Below are positions 9,578 through 18,127 of a DNA stretch of 60,861 bases, one piece after another. Below the pieces are notes generated by a model. That model saw nothing but the letters and a program-made list of their open reading frames with translations, ran no database searches and was not told the origin of the DNA. The translations under genes were made by a program, and so were the position numbers. Location: NCBI GenBank assembly GCA_017994635.1, contig JAGOKK010000002.1, forward strand, positions 1 through 60,861. Reading direction: 5' to 3'. The DNA is from Candidatus Cloacimonadota bacterium. GTDB taxonomy: Bacteria; Cloacimonadota; Cloacimonadia; Cloacimonadales; Cloacimonadaceae. The stretch's first letter is position 1. Each line of letters starts with the position of its first letter.

Positions 9578-10633
9578 ATGAAAAGTCTGCTCTTTTACCC
9601 CCATCTTTCATCCTTTGTGCGAGCTGATATTGATATTCTCAGCAGTTTTGGTAGGTTGCAATGCGTTGATTTGCGACAAAGCAAAAACAAAGGGGCATAT
9701 CTGAAGATGATGTTTTGGATCCCCTGGTATATTCTGAGGCAATCCAAATGCACGCTATGCCTCACCTGGTTTGCAGATTATCATGCAGCGGTTATGGTCT
9801 TTTGGGCAAGGTTTCTAGGACGCAAATCAGTTGTGTTTATCGGGGGATATGACGCCGTGCATTATCCAGAGTTTGCCTATGGTATATATCAATCTCCCCT
9901 GCGGCGTTTCTGCGGTGTGTATGCCTTGAATCATACAGATCTCATCATCGCAAATCATAAAGCTTTGCTTTCTTCTGATAATCGCTACTACAAGCCCAAA
10001 GGACATCCAGAAGGGATCTATCGTCTGATCCCATCGCTAAAGACCAAAGCCCTGGTAGTGCACAATTGTATCACCACCCCCCCACCAGATGCCTTTTCTC
10101 AGGCCAGAAACAAGTGTGTCCTAACCGTGGGCAGCACTCCCAGACTGCAAGATTTCATCAATAAGGGGTTTGACCTCATGCTAAAGGCTGCAGCAAACTA
10201 CACGGATTGGACTTTCATATTCGTGGGAATCGATGCCAAATGGAATGAGCAACTGGAAAGCGCATATCAACTGAGCAGTTATCACAACTTGAAGATTTAT
10301 CACACCATAGAACATGCGGAAGTCCTTGCCTTGATGAACGATGCTGATATCTACGCTCAGCCATCGATCTCCGAAGGCATGCCCAATGCGCTGCTGGAAG
10401 CCATGCTCTATGGCTGTAAACCTCTGGGATCAAATGTGGCAGGCATTCCCACCCTGATCGGTAATTGGGGTAAGATTATCCTGCATCGCAATCCGGGAGA
10501 ATTAATTGACGCCTTGGAGGAACTGATGTCACTCAAGGTGGACCGCAGCGCCATGGCCATTGATACTGCAGAGCGCTTCTCCGTTGCACGACGTGAACAG
10601 GGACTCAGAGAAGCTCTACAAAGACTGCAGTAA
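9578..10633 (+). CDS. glycosyltransferase, GT4-like
   Basis: A 351-aa GT-B fold protein. The C-terminal half has the retaining-GT signature SISEGMPNALLEAMLYG with the two glutamates of the EX7E motif, then GCKPLGSNVAGIPTLIG, typical of the nucleotide-sugar site. The N-terminal half (VVFIGGYDAVHYPEF) is the acceptor domain. ATG 9578 follows the flippase stop by 3 nt. With the neighbouring flippase it likely extends an exported glycan; donor and acceptor are unknown. Confidence 0.88.
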   Translation: MKSLLFYPHLSSFVRADIDILSSFGRLQCVDLRQSKNKGAYLKMMFWIPWYILRQSKCTLCLTWFADYHAAVMVFWARFLGRKSVVFIGGYDAVHYPEFAYGIYQSPLRRFCGVYALNHTDLIIANHKALLSSDNRYYKPKGHPEGIYRLIPSLKTKALVVHNCITTPPPDAFSQARNKCVLTVGSTPRLQDFINKGFDLMLKAAANYTDWTFIFVGIDAKWNEQLESAYQLSSYHNLKIYHTIEHAEVLALMNDADIYAQPSISEGMPNALLEAMLYGCKPLGSNVAGIPTLIGNWGKIILHRNPGELIDALEELMSLKVDRSAMAIDTAERFSVARREQGLREALQRLQ

Positions 10634-10753
10634 CCTCCCACCCTTCTACTCTTTACAGACAGGCGAACAATGCCGGTCTGCTGGGTGTATGCATCAGGCA
10701 TATATGCTGTTTTCGAATGCTCTGCCACCGATGTGGGATCTGTTTATGCGTCC

Positions 10754-10793
10754 TAGAAACAAAATGGCAGACACCCTCTAAGGATATCTGCCA
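10754..10793 (-). terminator. rho-independent terminator of the response-regulator gene
   Basis: On the minus strand TGGCAGA (10787-10793) and TCTGCCA (10765-10771) form a 7-bp stem, followed by TTTTGTTT. It lies 27 bp beyond the stop codon of the response regulator. Confidence 0.6.
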
Positions 10794-10819
10794 AACAATG
10801 TATCCGGTCTGCCAAGGGA

Positions 10820-11191
10820 CTAATCTTCTTCCAATACCTGTGTAATGGTACTGATGAGATCCTCTCGCATAAAGGGTTTTTGCAGTGCGGCTTTGGCACC
10901 CAGCTTCTGAGCAAGGGGCAGGTAACTGTCGGGGCCGAACTTACCCCCTCCACTCATCGCTACTATCTTTAGGGTAGGGCATATCTCAAGCAATTCCTGA
11001 ATGGTCTCCAGCCCTTCTTTATCGGGCATAATGATATCGGTAAGGACCAGATCGGGACCAAATTGCGAACACACCTCTATAGCCTGATTGCCATCCCCTG
11101 CTTGCCGAACTTCAAAGCCGGCCTTGCTTAACATTTGTACGAGTACTCTTCTGAAACTGTCGTCGTCTTCAATCACTAAAATCTTTGCCAT
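10820..11191 (-). CDS. single-domain response regulator (CheY-like receiver)
   Basis: A 123-aa protein made only of a receiver domain. The acidic pocket is E8-D9-D10, the phospho-acceptor is D52 in LVLTDIIMPD, the switch serine is S80 (AMSGG), and the conserved lysine is K105 in LQKPF. There is no output domain, so it must act by protein contact. AAGGA sits 8 nt before ATG 11191. No histidine kinase is near; the only neighbours are tRNA-Phe upstream on the same strand and the terminator downstream. The GGGKFGPDSYLPLAQKLGA segment resembles stand-alone receivers common in deltaproteobacteria and FCB bacteria. Confidence 0.92.
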   Translation of the reverse strand: MAKILVIEDDDSFRRVLVQMLSKAGFEVRQAGDGNQAIEVCSQFGPDLVLTDIIMPDKEGLETIQELLEICPTLKIVAMSGGGKFGPDSYLPLAQKLGAKAALQKPFMREDLISTITQVLEED

Positions 11192-11344
11192 GATACAAAT
11201 CCTTGATCCTCGATATTTGCTTGATGCTTGGCACCATCTTCCCGATAATGCTTTTTGTGTAAAGGGATTTCTTCAGCTTTGGCCATTAACATCCGAGAAT
11301 TACTGTGGACATATTTCCACACCCATATCCTCAGAGCAGAAAAA

Positions 11345-11420
11345 TGGTGGCGAGACCCAGAATTGAACTGGGGACACAAGGCTTTTCAGGCCTCTGCTCT
11401 ACCGGCTGAGCTATCTCGCC
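11345..11420 (-). tRNA. tRNA-Phe (anticodon GAA)
   Basis: Read on the minus strand: acceptor GGCGAGA (11414-11420) pairs with TCTCGCC (11349-11355), the D arm is GCTC/GAGC, the anticodon stem GAGGC/GCCTT holds loop CTGAAAA (anticodon GAA), and the T arm is CCCAG/CTGGG around TTCAATT. The discriminator is A (11348) and CCA is encoded at 11345-11347. Confidence 0.95.
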
Positions 11421-11565
11421 ACACAGTGAGGAGCATACAAAAGGAAGGGGCTGTTTCTGTCAAGCTTTATCTTGCCACGCTAGCCTTGAGGTAACCATAT
11501 CAGCCTCGATTACAATCACCTAAGTCTAGGCTTATATGATTATGATAAAGTTACTTAGTTATCGG

Positions 11566-13401
11566 TTATTCCACTGTGACGCTTTTTGCTAGATTGCGGG
11601 GCTGATCCACGTCATATCCCTTCAGATCAGCCACATGATAGGCCAGCAATTGTAATGGTATCACAGTCAAGAGCGGCTGCAGGTTATTTAAAGTATCCGG
11701 GATGAAGATCACTTGTTCGCTGATCTTTTGCAGCTCGGTATCACCCTCAGTAGCGATTGTGATCAGCCTAGCCTTTCGAGCTCGCACTTCCTGCAGATTG
11801 GAGTATATCTTGTCGTACAAGGGATCCCGAGTGGCAATGGCAATTACAGGCATATTCTCGTCAATGAGTGCGATGGGACCATGTTTCATCTCCGCTGCGG
11901 GGTATCCTTCAGCGTGGATGTAAGAGATCTCTTTGAGCTTCAGAGCACCTTCCAGGGCTACGGGATAGTTCACGCCTCGCCCCAGATACAGAGCATGCGC
12001 GCTGTCTTTTACGGCAGCGGCGATATCTCTGATGACATTATTGAGCTTTAGGATTTCACTCACCTTAGCAGGTATGGACTCTAATTCCTTTATATACTCT
12101 ATACCTTGTACATTGGAGATGTGATTCATACGCCCGATGAAGATCCCAAGGAGCGTAAGGATGGTCACCTGAGAAGTGAAGGCCTTGGTGCTGGCCACAC
12201 CGATCTCACTACCTGCGTGAATATACGCACCGCCATCGCTTTCCCTAGCTACTGTGGAACCCACCACATTGGTGATGCCAAGCACTCGAGCGCCCTTCGC
12301 TTTGGCCTCGCGCATGGCGGCCAGAGTATCGGCAGTTTCACCTGATTGGCTGAGTACAAAGACCAGAGTATCTTCTGGGATGATAGGATTCCGATAGCGA
12401 TACTCGCTGGCATATTCAGCGTGTACAGGTATTCTCGCCATATCCTCGATGATGTATTTGCCGATCAGAGCAGCGTGATAAGAGGTTCCGCAGGCGATGA
12501 GATGTATTTGCTTGATCTTACGCAGTTCAAAGCTTGGCAGATTTAGCCCGCCAAGGCGAGCGGTACCCAAAGCTTCGTTGATTCGGCCTCGAAAGCCATT
12601 GTCGATGGTTGTGGGCTGCTCAAAGATTTCCTTGAGCATAAAATGCTTAAAATCGCCCTTCTCGATTGCGGATATATCCCAATCGACCACCGATATCTGC
12701 GGTTTCACATTTGTCTTTTGCAGAGTGGATATCTCAAAGCCATCACTACGCACCACGCACAGCTCACCGTCCTGTAGATAAATCACTCGCTTGGTATGGA
12801 TTATAATGGCGCTCACGTCGCTGGCCACAAAGTGTTCATTATCAGCTATCCCGATGATCAAGGGACTGCCTTTACGCACGGCAATCAACTTATCAGGATT
12901 GTTTTGATCGATCACCACCAGGCCATAGGTGCCTTCCACGCGCTTCATGGCTTCGCGAACGGCATCTTCCAGCCTACTTTCGCTTTTACTGAATTGCTCG
13001 ATCAGATGCGCCAGGACTTCGGAATCGGTATCGCTGTGGAAGACATGTCCCAATTCTATTAGCTGTTGTTTGAGAACCTTATAGTTTTCGATGATACCGT
13101 TATGCACGATCGCCAGAGAGTTTGAGCAATCTGTATGTGGATGTGCATTGATCTCATTAGGCTCTCCGTGCGTTGCCCATCTGGTGTGGGCGATAGCGAT
13201 ATTACTGTCGCATTTACTGGGTTCCGGCAGGCTTCTTTCCAGCTCAATGATCTTGCCTTTCTTTTTATACACCTGCAACTCGCCATTATGAATGAGGGCT
13301 GTGCCAGAGGAGTCATAACCCCGGTATTCCAACCGCTTCAAGGCCTCTATCACAATGGGCAGAGCGCTACGATGGCCGATATATCCTACTATTCCACACA
13401 T
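11566..13401 (-). CDS. glmS: glutamine--fructose-6-phosphate aminotransferase (isomerizing)
   Basis: Makes glucosamine-6-phosphate from fructose-6-phosphate and glutamine, the first step to UDP-GlcNAc for peptidoglycan and lipid A. The 611-aa length is standard. MCGIVGYIGH places the catalytic Cys2 at the mature N-terminus of the class II glutaminase domain. Two SIS sugar-isomerase domains follow (about 285-425 and 455-600), including FVLSQSGETADTLAA, and the typical end DQPRNLAKSVTVE is present. The start lies 13 nt inside the upstream ABC permease gene, so there is no untranslated leader and no room for a glmS ribozyme; translation is probably coupled. Confidence 0.97.
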   Translation of the reverse strand: MCGIVGYIGHRSALPIVIEALKRLEYRGYDSSGTALIHNGELQVYKKKGKIIELERSLPEPSKCDSNIAIAHTRWATHGEPNEINAHPHTDCSNSLAIVHNGIIENYKVLKQQLIELGHVFHSDTDSEVLAHLIEQFSKSESRLEDAVREAMKRVEGTYGLVVIDQNNPDKLIAVRKGSPLIIGIADNEHFVASDVSAIIIHTKRVIYLQDGELCVVRSDGFEISTLQKTNVKPQISVVDWDISAIEKGDFKHFMLKEIFEQPTTIDNGFRGRINEALGTARLGGLNLPSFELRKIKQIHLIACGTSYHAALIGKYIIEDMARIPVHAEYASEYRYRNPIIPEDTLVFVLSQSGETADTLAAMREAKAKGARVLGITNVVGSTVARESDGGAYIHAGSEIGVASTKAFTSQVTILTLLGIFIGRMNHISNVQGIEYIKELESIPAKVSEILKLNNVIRDIAAAVKDSAHALYLGRGVNYPVALEGALKLKEISYIHAEGYPAAEMKHGPIALIDENMPVIAIATRDPLYDKIYSNLQEVRARKARLITIATEGDTELQKISEQVIFIPDTLNNLQPLLTVIPLQLLAYHVADLKGYDVDQPRNLAKSVTVE

Positions 13402-15395
13402 TCTTTTGCACCACAGGCTTTGTTAAAAAGATACAAGGCCAACAGGAATACAGCCAGAGCTGGTGCTGCCACCCAATAATGCAGATTGTCGGCATCACTG
13501 ATCAGAACCTTGATCCAGGGCTCTGCGGCAAATGCCGTGAAAAACAATGCCAGGCCGTTATTTATGGCATGCGAGAGCATGGACAGGTAGATCGATCCGC
13601 TTTTCAAGGTGATGTAGCCTAGTAACAATCCCAGGAGGAAGACTGGGACAAAGCGGAAAGGATCCAGATGGAAAGCAGCAAAGAGAAGAGCGGTAAGTAG
13701 GATGGTAATCTTTGTACCATACTTCTCAAAGAAGCGAGGGAACAATCCCCTAAAGAGCAGTTCTTCGCACACTCCGGGTGCTACTGAGATCACTAAAAAG
13801 CTCTGCCACAAAGGGACATCCTGGATGAATAACTTGCCAAGGTTCTCCAGGTACTCTTTGGGGAAAGGCCAGATTGTGTTGATCACTTGCGATAGAATCG
13901 CCACCAGCATAGTCGCAGGAATTGCCATTATGGGAATCAACAGCGCAGGTAGGAGCTTAGGGGCTTGCAAACGTAGCACTTGATTTGGCTTCATTTTGAG
14001 TAGGCGGATGATCAAGAGCACTGGAAGAGCGATGATGATTAGCTGTGTCTTGATCAGACCGCGAAATAGATCCTGCCCCTGCCAGTAAGAACCTAGATAG
14101 TACAGGAGTATCAGGGCGAGTGAGAAATAGATCAGGCCGTTGTAGGGATTGAAGAAAGCCCCTTTATTCTTCTTGATGCCCTTTAGGCTGCTGCCATCGT
14201 CATCCGAGCGGAAGAGTATGCTTTCGGTCTTGAAAAGCCTGATAGTGCCCCAGATCGCAAATATATCCAGTGCCAGCGTGCTGATGATTGTGATCAGAAG
14301 ATGGCTGATTTGATAGTCCTCGATCATCACTGCCTTGAAGAGTAGAGCGATATTGACCACCGGGATCAACGCCAGCAGATTGCTCATCTCGATGGCAGGC
14401 AGGAAACTAATCATAGCCAGCATCATTGATACAATCAGCAGCGGTTGTTCATAAGAACGGGCTTCCTTCATATTGCGGCTGAATGTGGATATGGAGAGCA
14501 GTACCGCGGAAAAGAAGGTCGCCAGAGGCAGCATCGCCGCCAGAAGAATGAATATGGCTTTGAGGGGCATTTCTACCCCGGCCATTTCCACGCCTGACTG
14601 GCTAAGCATGTATTTCAATGAAACACTTATACTAAATAGGTTTACGATCAGATTCACCATTCCCAATACGAGGATGGTAAAGTACTTTCCGATCACGATC
14701 TCCATGCGGCCTACGCCCGATACCATCAGGGTTTCCAGGGTCTTGCGTTCCTTTTCTCCTGCTACAAGGTCTGCAGCAGCCACGGATGCCCCGGAGAGCA
14801 GCATGATGATCATTATATATGGCAGAACCATTCCCAGTAACATACCCATCTTGCGTTGCGAAGTAGCCGTATCCACCTGGCGCAGATCAAGCAACTTCAT
14901 CAGTTCGGGATCTACTCCAGATAACTTTAGCTGATCCGTCATCAAGCGCTTTTCGCTACCTGCCAGGATTTCCTTGATCTTCTGAAATGAGGTGGAGCTG
15001 CGCTCGTTAGCTGCGTCGTACTGAACGTAGACATGATAGGTATTTAATCCCAACGCGGTCAGTGAATCCTTGATAGTCACTATCGCTTGTATCTCTTTTA
15101 CGGTGTACATGCTTTGAGTATTATCTGCAGTGGGAATAAAGCTGAAATTTTCCAGCTTTTTCAGATCTGCTATCAGCGATGCGCTAATCGCATTATTCAC
15201 GCTATCGGCGATCGCCACTGTGGCTGCTTGCTTCTCCAATACTCCAGTTTGCCTGGTCATGATGGCATTGAAGCCTATGATCATCACCGGATACAGGATT
15301 ACGGGCAGCAACAAAGTGGTAAACAGCGTTCTTTTATCGCGCAGGAGTTCCAGAAACTCCTTTCGGAATACGATCATAACTTGTTTAAAATTCAT
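13389..15395 (-). CDS. ABC-2 (NatB-type) permease fused to a CPBP-family intramembrane protease
   Basis: A 668-aa membrane protein. Residues about 1-400 are a NatB-like ABC-2 permease: MNFKQVMIVFRKEFLELLRD, one TM, a large extracytoplasmic loop, then five TMs with LVAGEKERKTLETLMVSG. Residues about 430-650 are a CPBP (CAAX-protease-related) domain, with the catalytic Glu-Glu at 544-545 in GVCEELLFRG, the second histidine motif AAFHLDPFRF and SHAINNG. Such fusions are known in NatAB-type exporters, where the protease part is unexplained. It overlaps the ATPase gene by 11 nt and glmS by 13 nt. Substrate is unknown; sodium, peptides or modified lipids are possible. Confidence 0.88.
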   Translation of the reverse strand: MNFKQVMIVFRKEFLELLRDKRTLFTTLLLPVILYPVMIIGFNAIMTRQTGVLEKQAATVAIADSVNNAISASLIADLKKLENFSFIPTADNTQSMYTVKEIQAIVTIKDSLTALGLNTYHVYVQYDAANERSSTSFQKIKEILAGSEKRLMTDQLKLSGVDPELMKLLDLRQVDTATSQRKMGMLLGMVLPYIMIIMLLSGASVAAADLVAGEKERKTLETLMVSGVGRMEIVIGKYFTILVLGMVNLIVNLFSISVSLKYMLSQSGVEMAGVEMPLKAIFILLAAMLPLATFFSAVLLSISTFSRNMKEARSYEQPLLIVSMMLAMISFLPAIEMSNLLALIPVVNIALLFKAVMIEDYQISHLLITIISTLALDIFAIWGTIRLFKTESILFRSDDDGSSLKGIKKNKGAFFNPYNGLIYFSLALILLYYLGSYWQGQDLFRGLIKTQLIIIALPVLLIIRLLKMKPNQVLRLQAPKLLPALLIPIMAIPATMLVAILSQVINTIWPFPKEYLENLGKLFIQDVPLWQSFLVISVAPGVCEELLFRGLFPRFFEKYGTKITILLTALLFAAFHLDPFRFVPVFLLGLLLGYITLKSGSIYLSMLSHAINNGLALFFTAFAAEPWIKVLISDADNLHYWVAAPALAVFLLALYLFNKACGAKECVE

Positions 15396-16152
15396 GGGCT
15401 TGCACCTCGGTCTCGGTGGATGATTCGTTTACATACTGTACAAATATATCGTCCAGATCGCTCTGTCCCGTATTGGCACGCAATTCGTCCAGAGTGCCTT
15501 CAGCCAGGATCTTTCCGCGATGGATCATCACCACTTTATCGGCCAGACGCTCTGCCTCACGCATGATGTGAGTACTAAAGAGAACGCATTTCCCACGTTC
15601 CTTGCAACTTCGGATAAAGGCAACTATAGTCCGTGCAGTCAGTATATCCAGACCCGCTGTGGGCTCATCAAAGATCATTACCGGGGGATCGTGGATGATG
15701 CTACGTACGATGGAGACCTTCTGCTTCATTCCCGTAGAGAGAAACTCGATCTTTTTGTCCATGAAGTCCTTCATATCCAACAGTTCGCTCATCTCATCCA
15801 TCCGGCGGGTGATATCGGCATCCTTCATCGAATAGAGCCTGCCGAAATAGCGGATAAACTCATGAACGCGAAGACGATTGTATAGCCCGGTATCTCCAGA
15901 TAGGAAACCGAGGTTTTCCCTTACCTTATCAGGATGGGAAAGGATATCCCAGCCCTGTATTTCTGCCGTGCCGGAGCTTGGCTTGAACACCGTGGAAAGC
16001 ACCCTCATCGTGGTGGTCTTCCCCGCTCCATTTACCCCCAGGAGGCATACAATCTCGCCGTCGTTGGCATAAAACGATACGTCTGCAACTGCTTGAAAGA
16101 CACTACCATCCTTTTTGGGGAATTCCTTCACCAAGTTTTGAACTTTGATCAT
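15385..16152 (-). CDS. ABC transporter ATP-binding protein (NatA-like)
   Basis: A 255-aa nucleotide-binding subunit. Walker A GVNGAGKTTT lies at about 39-48, signature STGMKQKVSIVRS near 135, Walker B IFDEPTAGLD near 157 and an H-loop at STHIM. The start is ATG 16152 with AGGAG 6 nt upstream; a TTG three bases earlier is less likely. It pairs with the overlapping NatB-CPBP permease to form an exporter. Its stop is followed by no gap and the operon continues into glmS. Confidence 0.92.
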   Translation of the reverse strand: MIKVQNLVKEFPKKDGSVFQAVADVSFYANDGEIVCLLGVNGAGKTTTMRVLSTVFKPSSGTAEIQGWDILSHPDKVRENLGFLSGDTGLYNRLRVHEFIRYFGRLYSMKDADITRRMDEMSELLDMKDFMDKKIEFLSTGMKQKVSIVRSIIHDPPVMIFDEPTAGLDILTARTIVAFIRSCKERGKCVLFSTHIMREAERLADKVVMIHRGKILAEGTLDELRANTGQSDLDDIFVQYVNESSTETEVQAHEF

Positions 16153-16162
16153 CAAAGCTCCT

Positions 16163-17554
16163 TTATAGATTTTCGATATTCTTCAATGCTTTGGGTGCCG
16201 TGGCTGGCGTGATCCCTTCCTGAGTAGCATAACCTGCCACAGGGCTACCTGTGGGTTTGCCTTCTGCATCTTCGCGGTAAAAATCCAGAGCGATGCGCAC
16301 TGTTTTGCCATCAGCTTCCACTATGTCCTTACCCTCAGCATCGGTGGCAAAAACGTTGTCATAAAGCCAGGCCAGACCGATAGCAGCAGTCCCATGCTCT
16401 TCATTCACGTTCTTACGCTTTGAACCAATGGCCAGGCGCTGATCCAGAGAAAGATTGGGGGAATTGATGCTGGAAGTTACAGAGCCTAATCGCTTTCCGT
16501 TCAGATATACTCCCCGGCCGCTCACGATCCCTTCGCTAATGATGATGAACATTCTTTTACTTACCCCTGCGGCGATCGCTTTGGCCAGGGCTGCCTTGCC
16601 AACAAAATCGTCTTTGGTCATATCCACAGCGGCATCAAAGAGTGGAGCATTAACGGGTATATGATGGGGATCATATTCCTGACCCATCAGTGGAAGACCA
16701 AAAGCACCGGCAGAGATGCGGTTTTCATCACGTCCTCCCAAGCCAACGAGGAGACCACCCAGTTCGAGCGCGCGGCTGACGATCTTCTTAAAATCTTCTG
16801 CGGCTTTTGCCACTGGGATATAGCATTCCCAGCCCCAACGATTGGTGTATCCCGTACGGCTGAAATAATATTTGTGCCCATCAAGTTCCACTTCGTTGAA
16901 GCTGAAGAAATTCATGTTCTTATCTGGATTACTGCGATTCTTCATCACGTCAGCACCATAGATCTCTTTGATCAGCTTGTAAGACAGGGGACCCTGGATG
17001 TCCACCTTGACCAGGGTATCGGAAATATCTTCTGCCATTACCTCTTCCCCGTCCTTCTTGTTGCGCATGATGCGATCTATATCAGCGATCAATTGCACCT
17101 TCTCGCTATGCTGTTCGCCCTCTCCAGTGATATCGTGTCCGGCATTGATCACCAGTATGAATTCGCTCTCCGAAAGGCGCATTAGAATTAAATCGTCCTG
17201 TACACAACCCTCTTCGTTTAGCAGCAAGGTGTATTTGCAGGACCCGATCTTCATATCCACGATGTTAGCGCCCAGGCTGCGATGAAGCAGAGTAGCGGCG
17301 TCTTTGCCCCAGAAGTGTAATTGAGCCATGTGATCGATGTTGTAAATAGCTACCTTATTCACGGCTGCGGCTTCTTCCAATACGCTGGTAAGGTAATTCA
17401 CAGCCATATCGTATTCCCCAAAGTTACTGCGTTTTACCGCCGAGACCGGGATGTTTTTGTATTTTGCCAATAGTGGAAGATACCAGTTTTCCTCCAGATC
17501 AAACAAGAAAGTCTTGCGAATGCTTTTTGGAAAGTCAAAGCCGTAGGTCTGCAT
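16163..17554 (-). CDS. GcvT-family aminomethyltransferase-like protein (long form)
   Basis: A 463-aa protein with the folate-binding GcvT/YgfZ-type fold: MAQLHFWGKDAATLLHRSLGAN, GCVQDDLILMRL, FILVINAGHD, the later DVQGPLSY-like VDIQGPLSYKLI, and the C-terminal barrel (FVGKAALAKAI, GSVTSSINSPNLS). The glycine cleavage T protein passes the aminomethyl carbon of glycine to tetrahydrofolate. This copy is about 100 aa longer than typical GcvT (near 360 aa), with an N-terminal lead and an extended tail carrying DFYREDAEGKPTGSPVAG. No gcvH or gcvP is adjacent, so another methyl- or formyl-transfer role is possible. AGGAG precedes ATG 17554. Confidence 0.8.
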   Translation of the reverse strand: MQTYGFDFPKSIRKTFLFDLEENWYLPLLAKYKNIPVSAVKRSNFGEYDMAVNYLTSVLEEAAAVNKVAIYNIDHMAQLHFWGKDAATLLHRSLGANIVDMKIGSCKYTLLLNEEGCVQDDLILMRLSESEFILVINAGHDITGEGEQHSEKVQLIADIDRIMRNKKDGEEVMAEDISDTLVKVDIQGPLSYKLIKEIYGADVMKNRSNPDKNMNFFSFNEVELDGHKYYFSRTGYTNRWGWECYIPVAKAAEDFKKIVSRALELGGLLVGLGGRDENRISAGAFGLPLMGQEYDPHHIPVNAPLFDAAVDMTKDDFVGKAALAKAIAAGVSKRMFIIISEGIVSGRGVYLNGKRLGSVTSSINSPNLSLDQRLAIGSKRKNVNEEHGTAAIGLAWLYDNVFATDAEGKDIVEADGKTVRIALDFYREDAEGKPTGSPVAGYATQEGITPATAPKALKNIENL

Positions 17555-17689
17555 GGTTATTACTCCTAATAATGTTTTTTCTTTCCATGCAAATAAATGC
17601 GCGCTTTTTGTAAAGCCATTTTTTCTATGGATTATGTCACAAGCTTCAATCTGAGGGATAACTAAGCCTACCTAACCCCTGGAGATCAT

Positions 17690-17761
17690 CCCAAGCACAT
17701 CCCAAACACAACCCAAGCCTGGCTCAGGATGTGTTTGGGATGTGCTTTGAAAGAACTCGGT
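17690..17761. repeat. 11-nt-phased inverted box array, copy 1
   Basis: Six-base boxes start exactly every 11 nt: CCCAAG 17690, CCCAAA 17701, CCCAAG 17712, CTCAGG 17723, TTTGGG 17734, CTTTGA 17745 and CTCGGT 17756. The left arm 17693-17710 and right arm 17730-17747 are a perfect 18-bp inverted repeat with a 19-nt loop. No T-run follows. It lies about 135 bp upstream of the GcvT-family start and 370 bp upstream of nqrB. Confidence 0.75.
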
Positions 17762-18068
17762 CTAGCAGTCAGTACCATAAGAGCAGATTGTGTCTTCTAC
17801 ATGGGATCAAACACGATATGATTCCACGCAACCAACGCATTTCCCGGTGATTATTACATGTTTTCTGAGGTCATCTGGTGTACACGAAACGGTGAATAAT
17901 CAGTATTAACTCCCTCTAGCCCGCCCGAATAGTAACAATTTGTACACATCAGTGATGTTATGGATGATAATGCTTTTATCATCTCACATCAAACATTGTT
18001 TTACGTATCCGTAAAATGATTGGCTTTCATATAAATGCCACTATTATATGCTAATAGGCACTTTCCTG

Positions 18069-18097
18069 TTGACAAATTACCCTTAGCTGGATTATCT
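18069..18097 (+). promoter_or_regulatory. sigma70-like promoter of the nqr/rnf operon
   Basis: TTGACA (18069-18074), a 17-nt spacer and TTATCT (18092-18097) lie about 30 bp upstream of the chosen nqrB start codon. The -35 is a consensus match and the -10 a good partial match. Confidence 0.6.
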
Positions 18098-18127
18098 TGT
18101 TCTTAATTAATGGTGAAGGAACCTCCT

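Larger units (their letters stand above)
17555..18127. other. 573-bp divergent intergenic region
   Basis: No gene is seen on either strand, and no NqrA- or RnfC-like reading frame. It holds the 11-nt-phased array at 17690-17761 and several perfect palindromes: ACATCA-G-TGATGT near 17946, GATGATAA/TTATCATC near 17964-17984, and TTTTACG/CGTAAAA near 18000-18017. A TTGACA promoter lies just before nqrB. The density of palindromes suggests a regulated divergent promoter region. Confidence 0.5.

Noticed and set aside
11566-13401. glmS ribozyme upstream of glmS.
   Set aside because: The start codon lies inside the upstream CDS, so there is no leader to hold one.
17555-17690. Glycine riboswitch before the GcvT-family gene.
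   Set aside because: No conserved glycine aptamer core or T-run terminator is seen in the leader; only AGGAG and A/T-rich sequence.
17555-18127. Sigma54-type promoter for nqr (GG and GC in TTGGCTTTCATATAAATGCC near 18020).
   Set aside because: GG-to-GC spacing is 13 nt instead of 10.
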